Shown in pieces: positions 32,801 through 43,290 of a stretch of DNA of 64,000 nucleotides; positions within the stretch are counted from its first letter, which is position 1; each line of letters begins with the position of its first letter. Below the pieces are notes generated by a model. The model worked only from the letters and a program-made list of their open reading frames with translations, did no database searches and was not told the origin of the DNA. The translations under genes and the position numbers were made by a program. The DNA lies in assembly GCF_016801865.2 (NCBI RefSeq), contig NC_068939.1, forward strand, positions 68,785,072 to 68,849,071, read 5' to 3'. This stretch comes from Culex pipiens pallens (lineage: Eukaryota > Arthropoda > Insecta > Diptera > Culicidae).

Positions 32801-35800
32801 ACACTATTGAAAAAACGTCCGGGACCGTGGTGTTGGGGTAAGCGTGATTGCCTCTCACCCAGTCGGCCTGGGTTCGATCCCAGAAGGTCCCGGTGGCAAA
32901 TTTTAAGACGAGATTTGTCTGATCACGCCTTCCGTCGGAAGGGAAGTAAATGTTGGCCCCGGTCTAACCTAGAGGTTAGGTCGATAGCCCAGTCCAGGTG
33001 TAGGAGTCGTCTCCCTGGGTCCTGCCTCGGTGGAGTCGCTGGTAGGCAGTTGGACTCACAATCCAAAGGTCGTCAGTTCGAATCCCTGGGTGGATGGAAG
33101 CTTAGGTGTAAAAAGAGGTTTGCAATTGCCTCAACAATCAAGCCTTCGGACACCTTGTTTCGAGTGGGAATCCCGTAATCGGGAACGGGAATCATTTGAC
33201 TTAAAATGCAATAACAGTTATTTTATAATCTATTATGAATATTTAATAATCGATTTTTTTTGTTTTTTCAATAGAGTTTTTAAATTAAGTGACTAATGAT
33301 TTTTGCTCCCTCTGTTTATGAGGAATTTCGAAGAGGAGACAAATTCTTAAATTAAATTGGCAATGAACTTGAATAAAAATTAAATGATATTACGAGATAA
33401 AAAAAAAACAACAAATTACACAGAAATTAAAGTCTTTTACAAGTTTCACCAATCAAAAATAAATTATCCAGAAAAAACTCAAAAGTCTTGAAACAATCAA
33501 TGTTTTGTATTTGGGCATCGTAAAAAAGGTAAAAAAAAATTATCCAATCAAGTTCCAGTAAGACTAAACATGTCTCATATCTGTCCAAGTTATATAATGG
33601 ATCATAGATACCTTAAAACGGGCTCACGGCGTGTTTTCTAGAACAAACTTTTCAGGAAAAAATAGTCTTTCAAATGTGTCTTATAGGAAATTTTGTCAGC
33701 TTTCCAATGCGCCTAAGAGCGAAATGTTTCATCGGGAAATTTCTGAGATATCTCTATTTTAAGTTTTTTGGTATTAACTTTCTTTATCATTTATTGGAAA
33801 CTTTATACTAACAGTTCAGAAAACTTCTCAATTGATGTTTTCATGTGTCATTTACTCATCAAAATGTGCAAAATAAGACAAGAAACAACTTTGTAGAAGG
33901 TTGCAAACCGCTAAACATTTTGAAAATGAAGTTTTAACCAAAGTTTTGAATATATGGAATTTATTCAGAAATTAAAATCATAAAACAATGTGAAAATATT
34001 TTTTTTTTAAATTATTACATTTATTTTTTGTGTACAAATATCACGTGTCTTCTCTGATTTAGCTTGTTCAACCAAATTTTTGGCAGGTTTGTGTTTGTTA
34101 ATGGTATTATTGAATTTTGATTAATTAATTTTGATATTTTCTTAAGGGACCATCCATAAACCACGTGGACACTTTTTTGGGAATCTTTTACCCCCCCTCC
34201 CCTTTCGTGGACAATTGTCCATACAAAAAAAATCTTTTTTGTATGGATCGTGGACAATCGTCATACCCCCCCCCCCCCCCCTTAAGTGTCCACGTGGTTT
34301 GGATGGTCCCTAAGCAAACATTAACCAGGAACATAAATACAAATATGATTTAAAATCGAAAATGTACTACATATTACTGTTGCAAGCTTAAAAAGTCATA
34401 TTTTCATGAGTAAAAAATAAATATAAAATTTTATAAAATGTTTACTGTTGAAAATGCACTTAAAAATAGTAATAAAACTCGAGTCTTCCAATTCAGAATG
34501 CTGAAAACACCGACACATTTTTTTTTGTTTGAACAATATTATTTATTATTTTAACAAAAAAAACCCAAAAAAAAAGTCTTTAACAACTATTTGAACAAGA
34601 ATCAAGATTTTTTTTTTATATGAGATTGAAGATGAGAGTCATAGTAACTTCCAAAATATTGCGAATTCCTTGATAATTTAATACAAAAAAAACTAAAACA
34701 ATCATTTCATACTAATGAAAAGTATTTCTCCTAAAGCTTGCAACAGTAGTTTGCAGCTGAATTTCGTGTATTAAACATGTTTTGTATTCATGCAACTGGT
34801 TAATGTTTGATTAAGGAATTATGTTATTAATTTATAAAAATCATGTAATACCCTATCAATCTCAAACCTGTAAAAATTTCGGTTGTATCAGCAATTCCAA
34901 GCTGAATCAGAGCAGACAGGTGTTATTTGTACACAACAATTATGTAATAACCTATTTGATCTTGTAAAAATAATATTTTAATGCGGTTTTATGATTTAAA
35001 TTTCTGAATAAATCCCACATAATCAAAAATTCGGTTCAAACTAAATTTTCAAAATGTTTAGCGGTTCGCCACCTTCTACAAAGTTGTTTCTTGTATTATT
35101 TTGCACTTTTTGATGAGTAAATGACACATGAAACACATCATTTGACAAGTTTCCTGGACTGTTATTTAAAAGTTTCCAATAAATGATTAAGGATTTTAAA
35201 ACAAAAAACTTAAAATATAGATATCTCAGAAATTTCCCGATGAAACATTTCGCTCTAAGAAGCATTGGAAAGCTAAGAAAATTTCCTATAAGATAATTTG
35301 AAAGTAGCGATGACTATTTTTTCTCCTTAAGGTTGCCCAGAAAACACGCCGTGGGGGTAGCTTTGATATCCGGGGTGACTTTGGTAGGTTTGCGATTTTT
35401 CCGCAAAATAAAAAGTACAATTAAAATACATACGAGATGGATTAGAATCATACTGACCGTGGTAGAGAAATGCTCAAAGTACCTCAAAAAGAACTTTTCA
35501 TAAAATTTTAAATTTTTTAAAAAGTTAGTTAACTATAGTTAAGAAAATGTTGATTCCACTAGGAGAAGGTTAAATAAGTTTGTAAATAATAAATAATGTG
35601 TGTTTTTTGAAACACGACTTAAAAAAATCTCAAAATTTTTAGGCAATTTCAGTTGAACAAATTTTATTTGAAAACTTGTGATTCGTGCTTCGAATTCGTA
35701 TAAAATGCAATATAATTCGATAATTTTATAAACAAAACTAGTTTTAACAAATTTCATGCAAAATTCCAACTTTTTACCAATTTTACCAGAAATTTATATG

Positions 35801-36794
35801 TATTTTGTTAAAAAGCTTATGAACTTAGTTAACTGATTATAAACATTGTTTTTTTTTCTTATAATCTATATCAGCTACTTTAGTGATGGTACATTCAACT
35901 TACAAATAAAGTTTGAACATCTTAAATATGATTTTAACAAGAAAAAATATGACTATCATAGTCACCTCGGAATTTAAACTAAGAATTTTTAACGTAACTT
36001 TTTTTCTTAATACCATTATTTTTTCCAAAATAGTGCATGGACTTTGTGTGGCCTACCTCAGTACATGTTTTAAAAATAATAATCTTGAGAAAAACCTTAC
36101 CTGTTGGAAAATATTCCAAAAAAACAAATTGAAATCCTATCAAAGTCACCCCAGTTTACGGTACTATCTGATCGTACATAGTTCAAAATAAAGTCACATT
36201 TGAAAATCATATAAAACATGTTGGAGGCATTAAAACTCATACCTCATACTTTTGAAATTATCAGCTGTATTTTTTTAGAATTATTTAAGTTTCAATGTAC
36301 GTTAAATAACAAATCCTTATATGTACTCAAAAAGGTTTCAGAATAGTTTGACGTTGGTTCGACGAATCTCAATGTTACGTCATAATACCGTCACCATTTT
36401 CCACCATAACCATCTTCATTTTGTATCGACAGCAGCAGCAGTGTCCGCGCTCGTTAAGTTGGTAGTTATCTTCAGTCTATTTAATTCCACGCTTCATTAG
36501 ACTCACAAATGGGCAGTGAAAGGACAACGTTCCGTGGAGATCCATTTTAGAAAACGAAACACCCAGAAGAGATGAGTTAAAGTTCCTTTTGAAGGAAGTT
36601 ACAAAAATAAAGTTTTACGCTTCGGCACCCAACTTGGCCCGATTACCAGTATTGGAATTAAAGACAGTTCCAGCCAAAACTTACCTTGAAGCACACCAGC
36701 AGGCTGAAGGGCATCGTTAGCACCACCAGGACCCAGGACAGAAAGATGAGGATCCGGCCGCATGTTGAAGCTTCCCCGTTGGTATCCTCCTCAG
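23564..36794 (-). CDS. stomatin / MEC-2-like SPFH-domain membrane protein gene
   Basis: Coding exons in transcript order: 36794-36685, 30463-30391, 30319-30237, 30096-29837, 23858-23564, all on the minus strand. All splice sites are GT/AG and all phases agree (K/V phase 0, G split, E/V phase 0, ATC split). The visible protein is 273 residues against about 288 for human stomatin; the first exon(s) are missing. It has the intramembrane hairpin (RILIFLSWVLVVLTMPFSLL) with its conserved Pro, two cysteines at the positions palmitoylated in stomatin (STCGR, ILPCID), the full SPFH/band 7 domain, the coiled helix QRAMAAEAEAAREARAKV, and the C-terminal EKNSTIVFPLPIDIL. Stomatins oligomerise under membranes and modulate channels, including mechanosensory DEG/ENaC channels. 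The closest fly match by recall is Mec2. The symbol rests on similarity only. Confidence 0.95.
23859..24559. other. stomatin intron segment
   Basis: Nothing specific is recognised. The phrase AAAATTGTATGGGTTATACC and other short matches hint at old repeats but define no element. Confidence 0.35.
24560..24762 (-). mobile_element. tRNA-derived SINE in a stomatin intron
   Basis: On the minus strand a tRNA-like head (24760 to 24671) has box A GTGGCGCGGTGGTAAGCGG and box B GGATTCGATTCCC. A body with CTCTGTTGC and GATTTGCTTTTTGTATC follows towards 24560. The far end is not defined. Confidence 0.6.
24763..25508. other. stomatin intron with a divergent PAL-like relic
   Basis: Around 24800-24860 the phrase ACCCTCTCCGATTTCAATGA followed by AACTTTGTAGAAAT parallels the PAL-A end (gacccctcttcgatttgcg then aactttgtcc), so this may be a related, more diverged element. 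No gene is seen. Confidence 0.35.
25511..25725. mobile_element. 215-bp near-perfect hairpin MITE, TA duplication
   Basis: The two halves are almost exact inverted copies of about 105 bases meeting near 25618. The ends are CCCAAGTAACATTTT and AAAATGTTACTTGG, flanked by TA on both sides (25509-25510, 25726-25727). It lies in a stomatin intron, so a transcript could fold into a long hairpin. Confidence 0.85.
25728..26526. other. stomatin intron, nothing specific seen
   Basis: AT-rich DNA without a supported gene or defined repeat. Confidence 0.35.
26529..26845. mobile_element. Tc1/mariner-like MITE, CAGTACTGGTCAAAAGTATA ends
   Basis: The inverted ends are CAGTACTGGTCAAAAGTATA and the complement ending CCAGTACTG; TA precedes the left end, and the right TA is mutated. 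Two more copies of the ATGTCATATACTTTTG motif occur inside near the right end. It is 317 bp and has no ORF. Confidence 0.75.
27390..29090. mobile_element. PAL-B palindromic element, copy 1, split by a SINE
   Basis: The inner arms (about 28076-28290 and 28310-28550) mirror each other around the phrase CTCAGCAACTAATGGTCCGA. An outer part carries the ACAGCTGCCAAATTTGTA and ACCGAAGGCACCAAAAAAG phrases. The SINE at 27438-27982 interrupts its left side. Related copies lie at 43290-44860, 53346-54515 and 56125-57780. Confidence 0.7.
27438..27982 (+). mobile_element. 545-bp SINE with two opposed tRNA-like modules, 23-bp target duplication
   Basis: A 23-bp exact direct repeat (27415-27437 and 27983-28005, starting CACATGTTTGACC) flanks it. 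At the left end a tRNA-like fold (27439-27513) has a 6-bp acceptor stem, anticodon-loop TTTGTAA (TGT, Thr-like) and box B GGTTCGATTCC. A second tRNA-like fold on the minus strand at about 27653-27573 has a 7-bp acceptor stem AAGTCGC/GCGACTT and box B GGATCGAACCCC. The tail is GTTGG-GCACACAC. Neither fold should be called a functional tRNA gene. Confidence 0.8.
29340..29630 (+). mobile_element. tRNA-derived SINE, related to 12880-13240
   Basis: The tRNA-like head has box A GGTGGCCGAGGCAGCTAAG and box B GGTTCGATTCC (about 29393-29403). The body has GACGGATGAAC, repeated ATTCTCTCG, and GTTTTGGGTGTAAGAATTG. It lies in the same intron as the preceding PAL-B copy. Confidence 0.65.
29837..30096 (-). 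CDS. stomatin-like gene exon: SPFH core
   Basis: It encodes VLTKDSVTVSVDAVVYYRV onward to WGIKVERVE plus AT of the next codon, 260 bp. The donor is GTGAGT at 29836-29831; a Met-stop reading at the exon edge is intron sequence. The next intron is about 6 kb and holds SINEs, MITEs and a palindrome. Confidence 0.96.
30237..30319 (-). CDS. stomatin-like gene exon: GIFFILPCIDAY segment
   Basis: It encodes (G)IFFILPCIDAYARVDLRT through DVPPQE, 83 bp, with the donor GTAAGT at 30236-30231. The small intron between this and the previous exon is 71 bp. Confidence 0.95.
30391..30463 (-). CDS. stomatin-like gene exon: start of the SPFH domain
   Basis: It encodes VVQEYERAVIFRLGRLMQGG up to KGP plus the first base of Gly. 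The acceptor is TTTCCAG and the donor is GTAAGA. At 73 bp it is too short to stand out as an ORF. Confidence 0.95.
30464..32045. other. stomatin intron, largely unique
   Basis: The interval 30830-31270 is less AT-rich and looks non-repetitive; no coding exon with consistent splice sites is seen. The rest is AT-rich. Confidence 0.35.
32818..33180 (+). mobile_element. composite SINE with two tRNA-like modules, copy 1
   Basis: The first module (32818-32892) has an 8-bp acceptor CCGGGACC/GGTCCCGG and anticodon loop CTCTCAC, Glu(CTC)-like. A spacer with GGCCCCGGTCTAACC follows. A second module (about 33018-33100) has the anticodon stem-loop TTGGACTCACAATCCAA (CAC, Val-like) and box B AGTTCGAATCC. 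It ends with AGGTTTGCAATTGCC. A second copy in the opposite orientation lies at 48600-48925. Confidence 0.8.
34146..34310. mobile_element. PIF/Harbinger-type MITE, TAA duplication
   Basis: The ends GGGACCATCC...GGATGGTCCC extend into longer inverted repeats (CATAAACCACGTGGACAC). TAA flanks both sides (34143-34145, 34311-34313). A 3-bp TWA duplication is typical of PIF/Harbinger elements. A C-run (34266-34280) and a mirrored GTGGACAA lie inside. Confidence 0.8.
36165..36684. other. stomatin intron beside the hairpin exon
   Basis: Mostly unique sequence. A CAGCAGCAGCAG run lies near 36430. No exon is called. Confidence 0.35.
36685..36794 (-). CDS. stomatin-like gene exon: membrane hairpin
   Basis: The acceptor TTTCACCCCAACAG lies just above 36794 and the donor GTAAGT is 36684-36679. 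It encodes EEDTNGEASTCGRILIFL through LLVCFK and ends in phase 0. It begins with two bases of a split codon, so an upstream exon ending in phase 1 is needed. Confidence 0.92.
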
Positions 36795-36797
36795 CTG

Positions 36798-39356
36798 TTG
36801 GGGTGAAATCAATGTTGAAAAGATATTTGAATATACGACTTGTTTTGAAGAAATGTGATCTCAGTTTTGAACTTGTTGAGTGGTAATTTGCTTTGCTGTT
36901 ATTTCCTGAAAAAATTGGGTAATATTGTGTGAATATTTTCATAAACAGTTAATGGTTCATAAATATAAAATTAGTTGATTGATATGGTTTTAAACATCAC
37001 ATTTCAAGCATATCGCCTGAATAATTCCAATACAGCACTCAACTTATTATCTGCTGAAAGCACTTTCCTCGTCCGCGTTTCCAAAGTAAACACATTTATC
37101 CTAATCCGCACAAGAAAGCACTCCAATCCAATTTGCAGGGACAACGAATGCCAAACTAAACATCAACAAAAACTTTCCCACGAGTATGAAAAACTTCCCC
37201 ACCAAAGTACCGGACCTTGTTGCGGTGATGCGTCCGGGGAAAACTTTACACCAACCTCCTCCTAAGAAACCCCTCTCCGCCAAGGACAAACACCCCCTCT
37301 TCCGGTTCATTTCCTTTCTGGTCTTCTGGCCAAACGCCATAAAAAGCTAATAACTGGCGCGGTTTCTTTTACGAGAATCCAAACAACGGAAAAAGGGAGC
37401 AGCGAATAAACTTTGAAGTATTCCACCCCACCCCATATCCTCGGAGAAGGAGAAAGAGCTGAATGCTGATGTTTGAGGGGGGTGGCAAATAAGTCGCCTT
37501 ATCGCGGGTCTTACCCGAGTGTGACAAGCACCACTTAATTGACGCGAAACGCCATCGGAATCCCCAAAATTTTCGGTTCTCTAATGCCCCACGGTTTGCA
37601 TGACGGGTTTTCCGGGAAGAAATTCAATTTTCGACCCGCGGAAAAATAAGGACCATCGGAAAATGGGGAGGGAGAAGGAGCGAGTATTTAATTAGCAATA
37701 AAATTTTATTTTTACTTCTTTGGTTTTAGCTTGGTGTGGTTTTTAATGTTGAACAAGATGGTTGGTCCCCGTAATGGAGAAGAGAGAGAGAGAGAAAAAA
37801 AATAACGAGATAATTTGCTACGACAAAACGATCAACTGTTTTAAATTGGATTCGGAAAACCATCCAATTGTGGGCGGAATATTAATGAAGCTTTGTGGCT
37901 AGACAGATGAAATTTGTCTAATTTTAGAATCATTTGCTTTTTTATTAAATAAACCAAAATTTGAATATTTCTTGAAATTGATATCGGGGGTTGAAAAAAT
38001 GCCTGTAATATTTCAGCAATATTTTAAAAAATCCCAGGGATCCCCTAGGAAATTTGAAGTTTTGTTTTTTAGAATGCTTTTGAACGCTTTGAGCCGCGAT
38101 TGAAATCATCAGTTTTAAATAAGAGAATGAAAAAAATTAAGGAATTTCATTTTGCGTTTTACTAGTATTTGAACAAGAAATAGACCTTCCGTTTATGGCA
38201 TTTTTAAGCATTTAAATTTTTCTTATAATATCTTATAGTTATAATTTTAAAATTATACGCATTCTTTTTTATTGAAATTTTTGTTTTGTTTCCTATTTCA
38301 TGGTTTTGAGCTCAACAATTGATTTCCGTTTGGATTGTATTTGAGATAGAGGTGGGCAAAAAAGAGAGTGCCGCTTAAAGAGCCGGTTCACTGAAAAGAG
38401 CGAACGAACCGTGGCTCACAAAAAACGCGGTTCTTTTTATAATCTTTTGAAAGAACCGTTTCAATTTTTGTTATGAATATAATCTGTGGAATTAAAACAA
38501 AATGCAGCTTTTTTTTTATTTATTTTTTTTGAGAACTGAAAATGCAATTGCAAATATTTCAAAACTTATTAAAATTAATCCCAAAGGTTGATTTTCTAAT
38601 CAAAATGAAAAAAAAACTTTGCATTGTACAACTGATTGTACATGAAAGTATTACCGGAACACAAGTTTGAGCATTTCGAATTGCACAATTTGTAAAATAT
38701 AACCAAAAATCTACAGAATAGTTTATATATTTTGGAAAAATATAAATCCTTTCGTCGAATTAAACTTAAGCATTTATAGAAAAGAGTTCACACAATATTT
38801 TCTCCAAATAAAATATAAGAGTTCAATTCTAGCAGAAACAAACAAAATTTTAAAATGAATAGCAATTTTTTTAAGCATCCTAGATTTAAGTTTGGATGCC
38901 ATAAAATTACACAAATCTTTAGGTTTGAATAGCAATTTTGACATAAAGATTACCAAGACCTATTGCTTCCAATGGAATCTTCTCGTTTTCAGTTGAAATT
39001 TTTGTTAATCAAATAATTTATATAAGTCCAATGTGGAATAACTTATCGAAAAAATAAGCTTTAAATTGTCCTGCTTTAAAAAAAAAAACAAATAAGAATA
39101 CAAATTATCCGGCAGATTTCAAAAACCATTGGGTTCAAAAAGTTTAGAAGTTATAAATTTTGTCTTGATTTTCGAGAATTCACGAGAAGTTTACAAAAAA
39201 AAAAAAAACAAAAAACGGGATGTAATTGTTGTAAATGTAAACGAGTCAGATTATGTTTCAAATCCAGATTTTATAAAAGTAAGCTTTAGCACTGTTCTGA
39301 TTTGTTTGATATGAGATAAAAATGCTATCAAAAATTACAACTTATGAGCGATACAA
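36798..39356. other. intron or 5' region of the stomatin gene
   Basis: A GC-richer, non-repetitive part (37050-37700) could be regulatory; no exon is supported. At 38350-38470 the phrase AAGAGCCGGTTCACTGAAAA with AACGAACCG looks like the end of a known kind of mobile element but has no visible partner end. Confidence 0.35.
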
Positions 39357-39473
39357 GGACCATCTATAAACCACAAGGAATCTTTTTTTTAAGGTGTACA
39401 ATAATCCATAAAGGAAGAGGGGGGTATTTAAAAACAATTGTCCACGTGGTTTATGGATGACCCCGTAAACCAG
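39357..39473. mobile_element. degraded copy of the GGGACCATCC Harbinger-like MITE
   Basis: AGGACCATCTATAAACCACA at the left and CCACGTGGTTTATGGATGA at the right match the intact copy at 34146-34310, with several mutations. Confidence 0.65.
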
Positions 39474-39579
39474 TTAAGTGTCAGATTATGAGACTAAGCA
39501 AAAACCATTTTTTCAATTTTTACTGCCAGGTTCTCAGAAAAAAGTTAACCATTATTTTTTGAAACAAAACAACTAAGGT

Positions 39580-39770
39580 TAAGCATTCGCTCCTTACTCC
39601 ATCCAATTTGCTGATTTTCACTTTTTAAACAACTAATTTTGCAAATTTTGGTAGAAACTTGCTTGCTCACTTCTTATTGAGCTATTTATCACTCGATTTC
39701 AGTTGAAACGCCTACCAACATTAGAGGCATGCTGGAATTAGATGCTGTTCCCCTGTAAAGAAATTTTCCG
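39580..39770. repeat. dispersed repeat, inverted copy of 13160-13400
   Basis: It carries AACTTGCTTGCTC, CTCCATCCAATTTGCTG and CTGGAATTAGATGCTGTTCC, the complements of landmarks at 13160-13400. Confidence 0.6.
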
Positions 39771-39773
39771 ATC

Positions 39774-41331
39774 TTCAAGAAAAAAAAAGAAACGATAACC
39801 ATGGGCATTTAAAAAAATAAGATTATAGCCCAGAACAAAACATTTTCCGAAACATTGCTTATTTCCCAAATTTCGGTATGGAAATTCTCTCAATTGCAAA
39901 TTAAATTTCCCAATGTTAAGTAATCAACCTTTTGTAAGATTTTTATTTTCAAGAGATGTTATTTCAAAATAAACATAGCTAAGCCAAACAAATTCTAAAG
40001 TTAAATGTTATCATTTACCGACCCAAACTTATCTTTGTGTTAAAATTTCAAAATACGGATTCTTTAAATTCAATTTTAACTGAAAAAGATCTGTTTACCA
40101 AACCTAAACGCACCGGTTTTACGAGTTTTATGCCATTAAAAATTTAAAGTCAAAGCGCCAGGTCCTGTCACAACCAACCAAGCTCATGCCCTGAAATGTC
40201 CGCAGAATTTATCAGTTTTTCTACATTCTAATAGATATTTGTATTTATCGCAATATTTTTTAAAGAAATTTCTATGAACGAATCAAAGATTCCAAGTAAA
40301 TTGATTGACAAAATGAAGTCAAAAAAAAAAAAACAAAAAAAAATCAACTGATCAATAATCAATTTACGAGAGGTGTATGGTTTTTTGACCCAAAGTCATC
40401 CCCACTGACGGTATTGAAATAAGCATACCAAACTAGCCTTATGATTTTTTATTTTCTCATTTTCAAATGAATCTAAGCTAAATTACCCAAAAGCTCGGGT
40501 ATCAAATCAAACCAGAATTTATCGTAATCCTTCAAAAAGGAAAAAAGAAACCAAATTTTTCATTCAATCATTTTTCTTTTCTTCATTTTCCAACGATTAT
40601 CTATTTCGCCTCACTCTTGATGAAATCAAGATTTTTTTCCTCCCCGCAAGGACGGAAAACCCGTGTGAAACCGACGTGAAAATTTCGCAATTTTCTACGC
40701 TGATTTTCACGGCAAGATAATAAAAAACCGTGACACGCAAAGAATATTCGCGCCAACAACAAGTAGCCACGCGGCCACGTGGGGGAGACAATCTTGATCC
40801 ATTTTTTCCGCTTCGAAGAGTGGATGGTGAACCACCCAGGCTTGTTTCTGTCCTGAAGTTGATGGCTGAGCAATAATAATCGCGAGCAAGCTACAGGGAA
40901 GGTGAGATGGTGGGATTAGGTCTCGTGATGTACGCGCGTTTTTTTTTTTCTTGACTGGCATGGGAAGCTTATGTTAACGAGACAGAAATGAAATTACTTT
41001 TTTTTCGGAAGGTTTTACCGTCTCTTGAAGCTGGAAAGGTAATTTTCTTGATAACTGGCAAAAATAATGGAATGACGAATTGATGGGATTCAGTGAGATT
41101 CGTTTTTTTAATGCTCTGTAAATTGAAGGATGAAGCAGTTGCTTTATGGAGAAAAGACGAATTGTAAATGACTTCTGAGGAATATTCATATTTCAATCTC
41201 GAACAGTTGTACTACAGCGAAAAAAACAGCAAAATATGACGGTAGTTACGAAAAAACATATTCCAATTGTATTATCTCAAAATTTTAAGAAAAGTTCACT
41301 AACTTAGCAAGTACTAAAAATCAATCATCAT
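39774..41331. other. AT-rich DNA with a PAL-D relic and a unique GC patch
   Basis: At 40080-40220 the phrases CAGGTCCTGTCACAACCAAC and ATGCCCTGAAATG match the PAL-D element at 47650-48340. The block 40600-40980 is less AT-rich and non-repetitive, with no supported exon. Confidence 0.4.
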
Positions 41332-41335
41332 CGCT

Positions 41336-42687
41336 GGGTAATTCTCTACCAACTCACACGAAATCGGGAAAAGTTGCCCCGACCCCTCTTCGATTTGCGT
41401 GAAACTTTGTCCTAAGGGGTAACTTTTGTCCCTGATCACGAATCCGAGGTCCGTTTTTTGATATCTCGTGACGGAGGGGCGGTACGACCCCTTCCATTTT
41501 TGAACATGCGAAAAAAGAGGTGTTTTTCAATAATTTGCAGCCTGAAACGGTGATGAGATAGAAATTTGGTGTCAAAGGGACTTTTATGAAAAATTAGACG
41601 CCCGATTTGATGGCGTACTCAGAATTCCGAAAAAACGTATTTTTCATCGAAAAAAACACTAAAAAAGTTTTAAAAATTCTCCCATTTTCCGTTACTCGAC
41701 TGTAAAAAATTTTGGAACATGTCATTTTATGGGAAATTTAATGTACTTTTCGAATCTACATTGTCCCAGAAGGGTCATTTTTTCATTTAGAACAAAATTT
41801 TTCATTTTAAAATTTCGTGTTTTTTCTAACTTTGCAGGGTTATTTTTTAGAGTGTAACAATGTTCTACAAAGTTGTATAGCAGACAATTACAAAAATTTT
41901 AATATATATACATAAGGGGTTTGCTTATAAACATCACAAGTTATCGCGATTTTACGAAAAAAAGTTTTGAAAAAGTTACTTTTTGCGTTTCTCTTTGTTT
42001 CGTCGTCCGTGTCTGTCGCGGGTGACCATGAACGGCCATGATCGATGACGACCAACTATTTTAAAACTTTTTTTCGTAAAATCGTGATAACTTGTGATGT
42101 TTATAAGCAAAACCCTTATGTATATATATTAAAATTTTTGTAATTGTCTGCTCTACAACTTTGTAGAACATTGTTACACTCTAAAAAATAACCCTGCAAA
42201 GTTAGAAAAAACACGAAATTTTAAAATGAAAAATTTTGTTCTAAATGAAAAAATGACCCTTCTGGGACAATGTAGATTCGAAAAGTACATTAAATTTCCC
42301 ATAAAATGACATGTTCCAAAATTTTTTACAGTCGAGTAACGGAAAATGGGAGAATTTTTAAAACTTTTTTAGTGTTTTTTTCGATGAAAAATACGTTTTT
42401 TCGGAATTCTGAGTACGCCATCAAATCGGGCGTCTAATTTTACATAAAAGTCCCTTTGACACCAAATTTCTATCTCATCACCGTTTCAGGCTGCAAATTA
42501 TTGAAAAACACCTCTTTTTTCGCATGTTCAAAAATGGAAGGGGTCGTACCGCCCCTCCGTCACGAGATATCAAAAAAACGGACCTCGGATTCGTGATCAG
42601 GGACAAAAGTTACCCCTTAGGACAAAGTTTCACGCAAATCGAAGAGGGGTCGGGGCAACTGCTGTGTGAGTTGGCGGAGAATTACCC
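41336..42687. mobile_element. PAL-A palindromic element, copy 2 (complete)
   Basis: It has the same orientation and structure as 6791-8138: arms about 41336-41977 and 42053-42687, with a spacer of about 75 bp. The ends are GGGTAATTCTC...GAGAATTACCC, with CGCT directly repeated on both sides (41332-41335, 42688-42691), defining a 4-bp target duplication for the family. Confidence 0.9.
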
Positions 42688-42759
42688 CGCTGTAAGACAA
42701 TTTTTTAATACATACATTATCTTGCAGTGATGTGTTTTTTATCCAGAATCATGAAATCG

Positions 42760-43290
42760 GCAAGATAGCTTCAGCTCGATTTCTGCCAGATAACTTCCTG
42801 CAAGATAACTTCAGCTTGATTATTTGTAAATTAACTTTCCACAAGATAGTTAAAACTGATTCTAGCAAGATAACTTCTGGTGGTGTCATAGAATCATGCT
42901 GCAAGATAGCTTTTGGTTTGGTCACATAGTTGAACAAATATTTTCATTTATAATCAAATATAAATATTTTCGCTAAAAATCGGTTCTTCACAGTTATCTG
43001 ATGATGTGAACACCAGAAGATATCTTCCGGAAAAGACCAGAAGTTATCTTGCAGAAAAAGAACTGAAGTTATCTTGCCGAAAATTATCTCACAATAATCG
43101 ACCTGAAGATATCTTGCAGACATCTTACAAAACGTCGAGTAAAATTTATTTAAAGAATATTATCATATTTAAAATCGAGCTGAAATTATCATGCAGAAAG
43201 TAATCCAAGATTAATTTTGCACAAATTTGAGCTAAATACATTTGAATTTGGAAATCGAGCTGAAGTTATCTTGCATATACATATCTTGCA
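42760..43290. repeat. inverted cluster of twelve GAAGTTATCTTGC-type motifs
   Basis: Six motifs near 42767-42915 read GCAAGATAACTTC or close variants. Six near 43010-43275 read the complement, GAAGTTATCTTGC. The change of strand falls around 42960. It resembles the terminal regions of a foldback element built from short repeats, but no clear ends or target duplication were found. Confidence 0.65.

Larger units (their letters stand above)
32046..36164. mobile_element. 4.1-kb composite foldback element PAL-E
   Basis: The outer ends are inverted: GTACCGTAAAACAGGGTGAC at 32046 and its complement at 36164. Inside, 33590-33990 and 34980-35350 are inverted arms. The segment 35365-36100 repeats 32060-32800 directly (shared GGTAGAGAA, CAAAGTAC, TTTTCCGCAAAAT). 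A SINE (32818-33180) and a Harbinger-like MITE (34146-34310) lie within it. No transposase is found. Confidence 0.65.
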
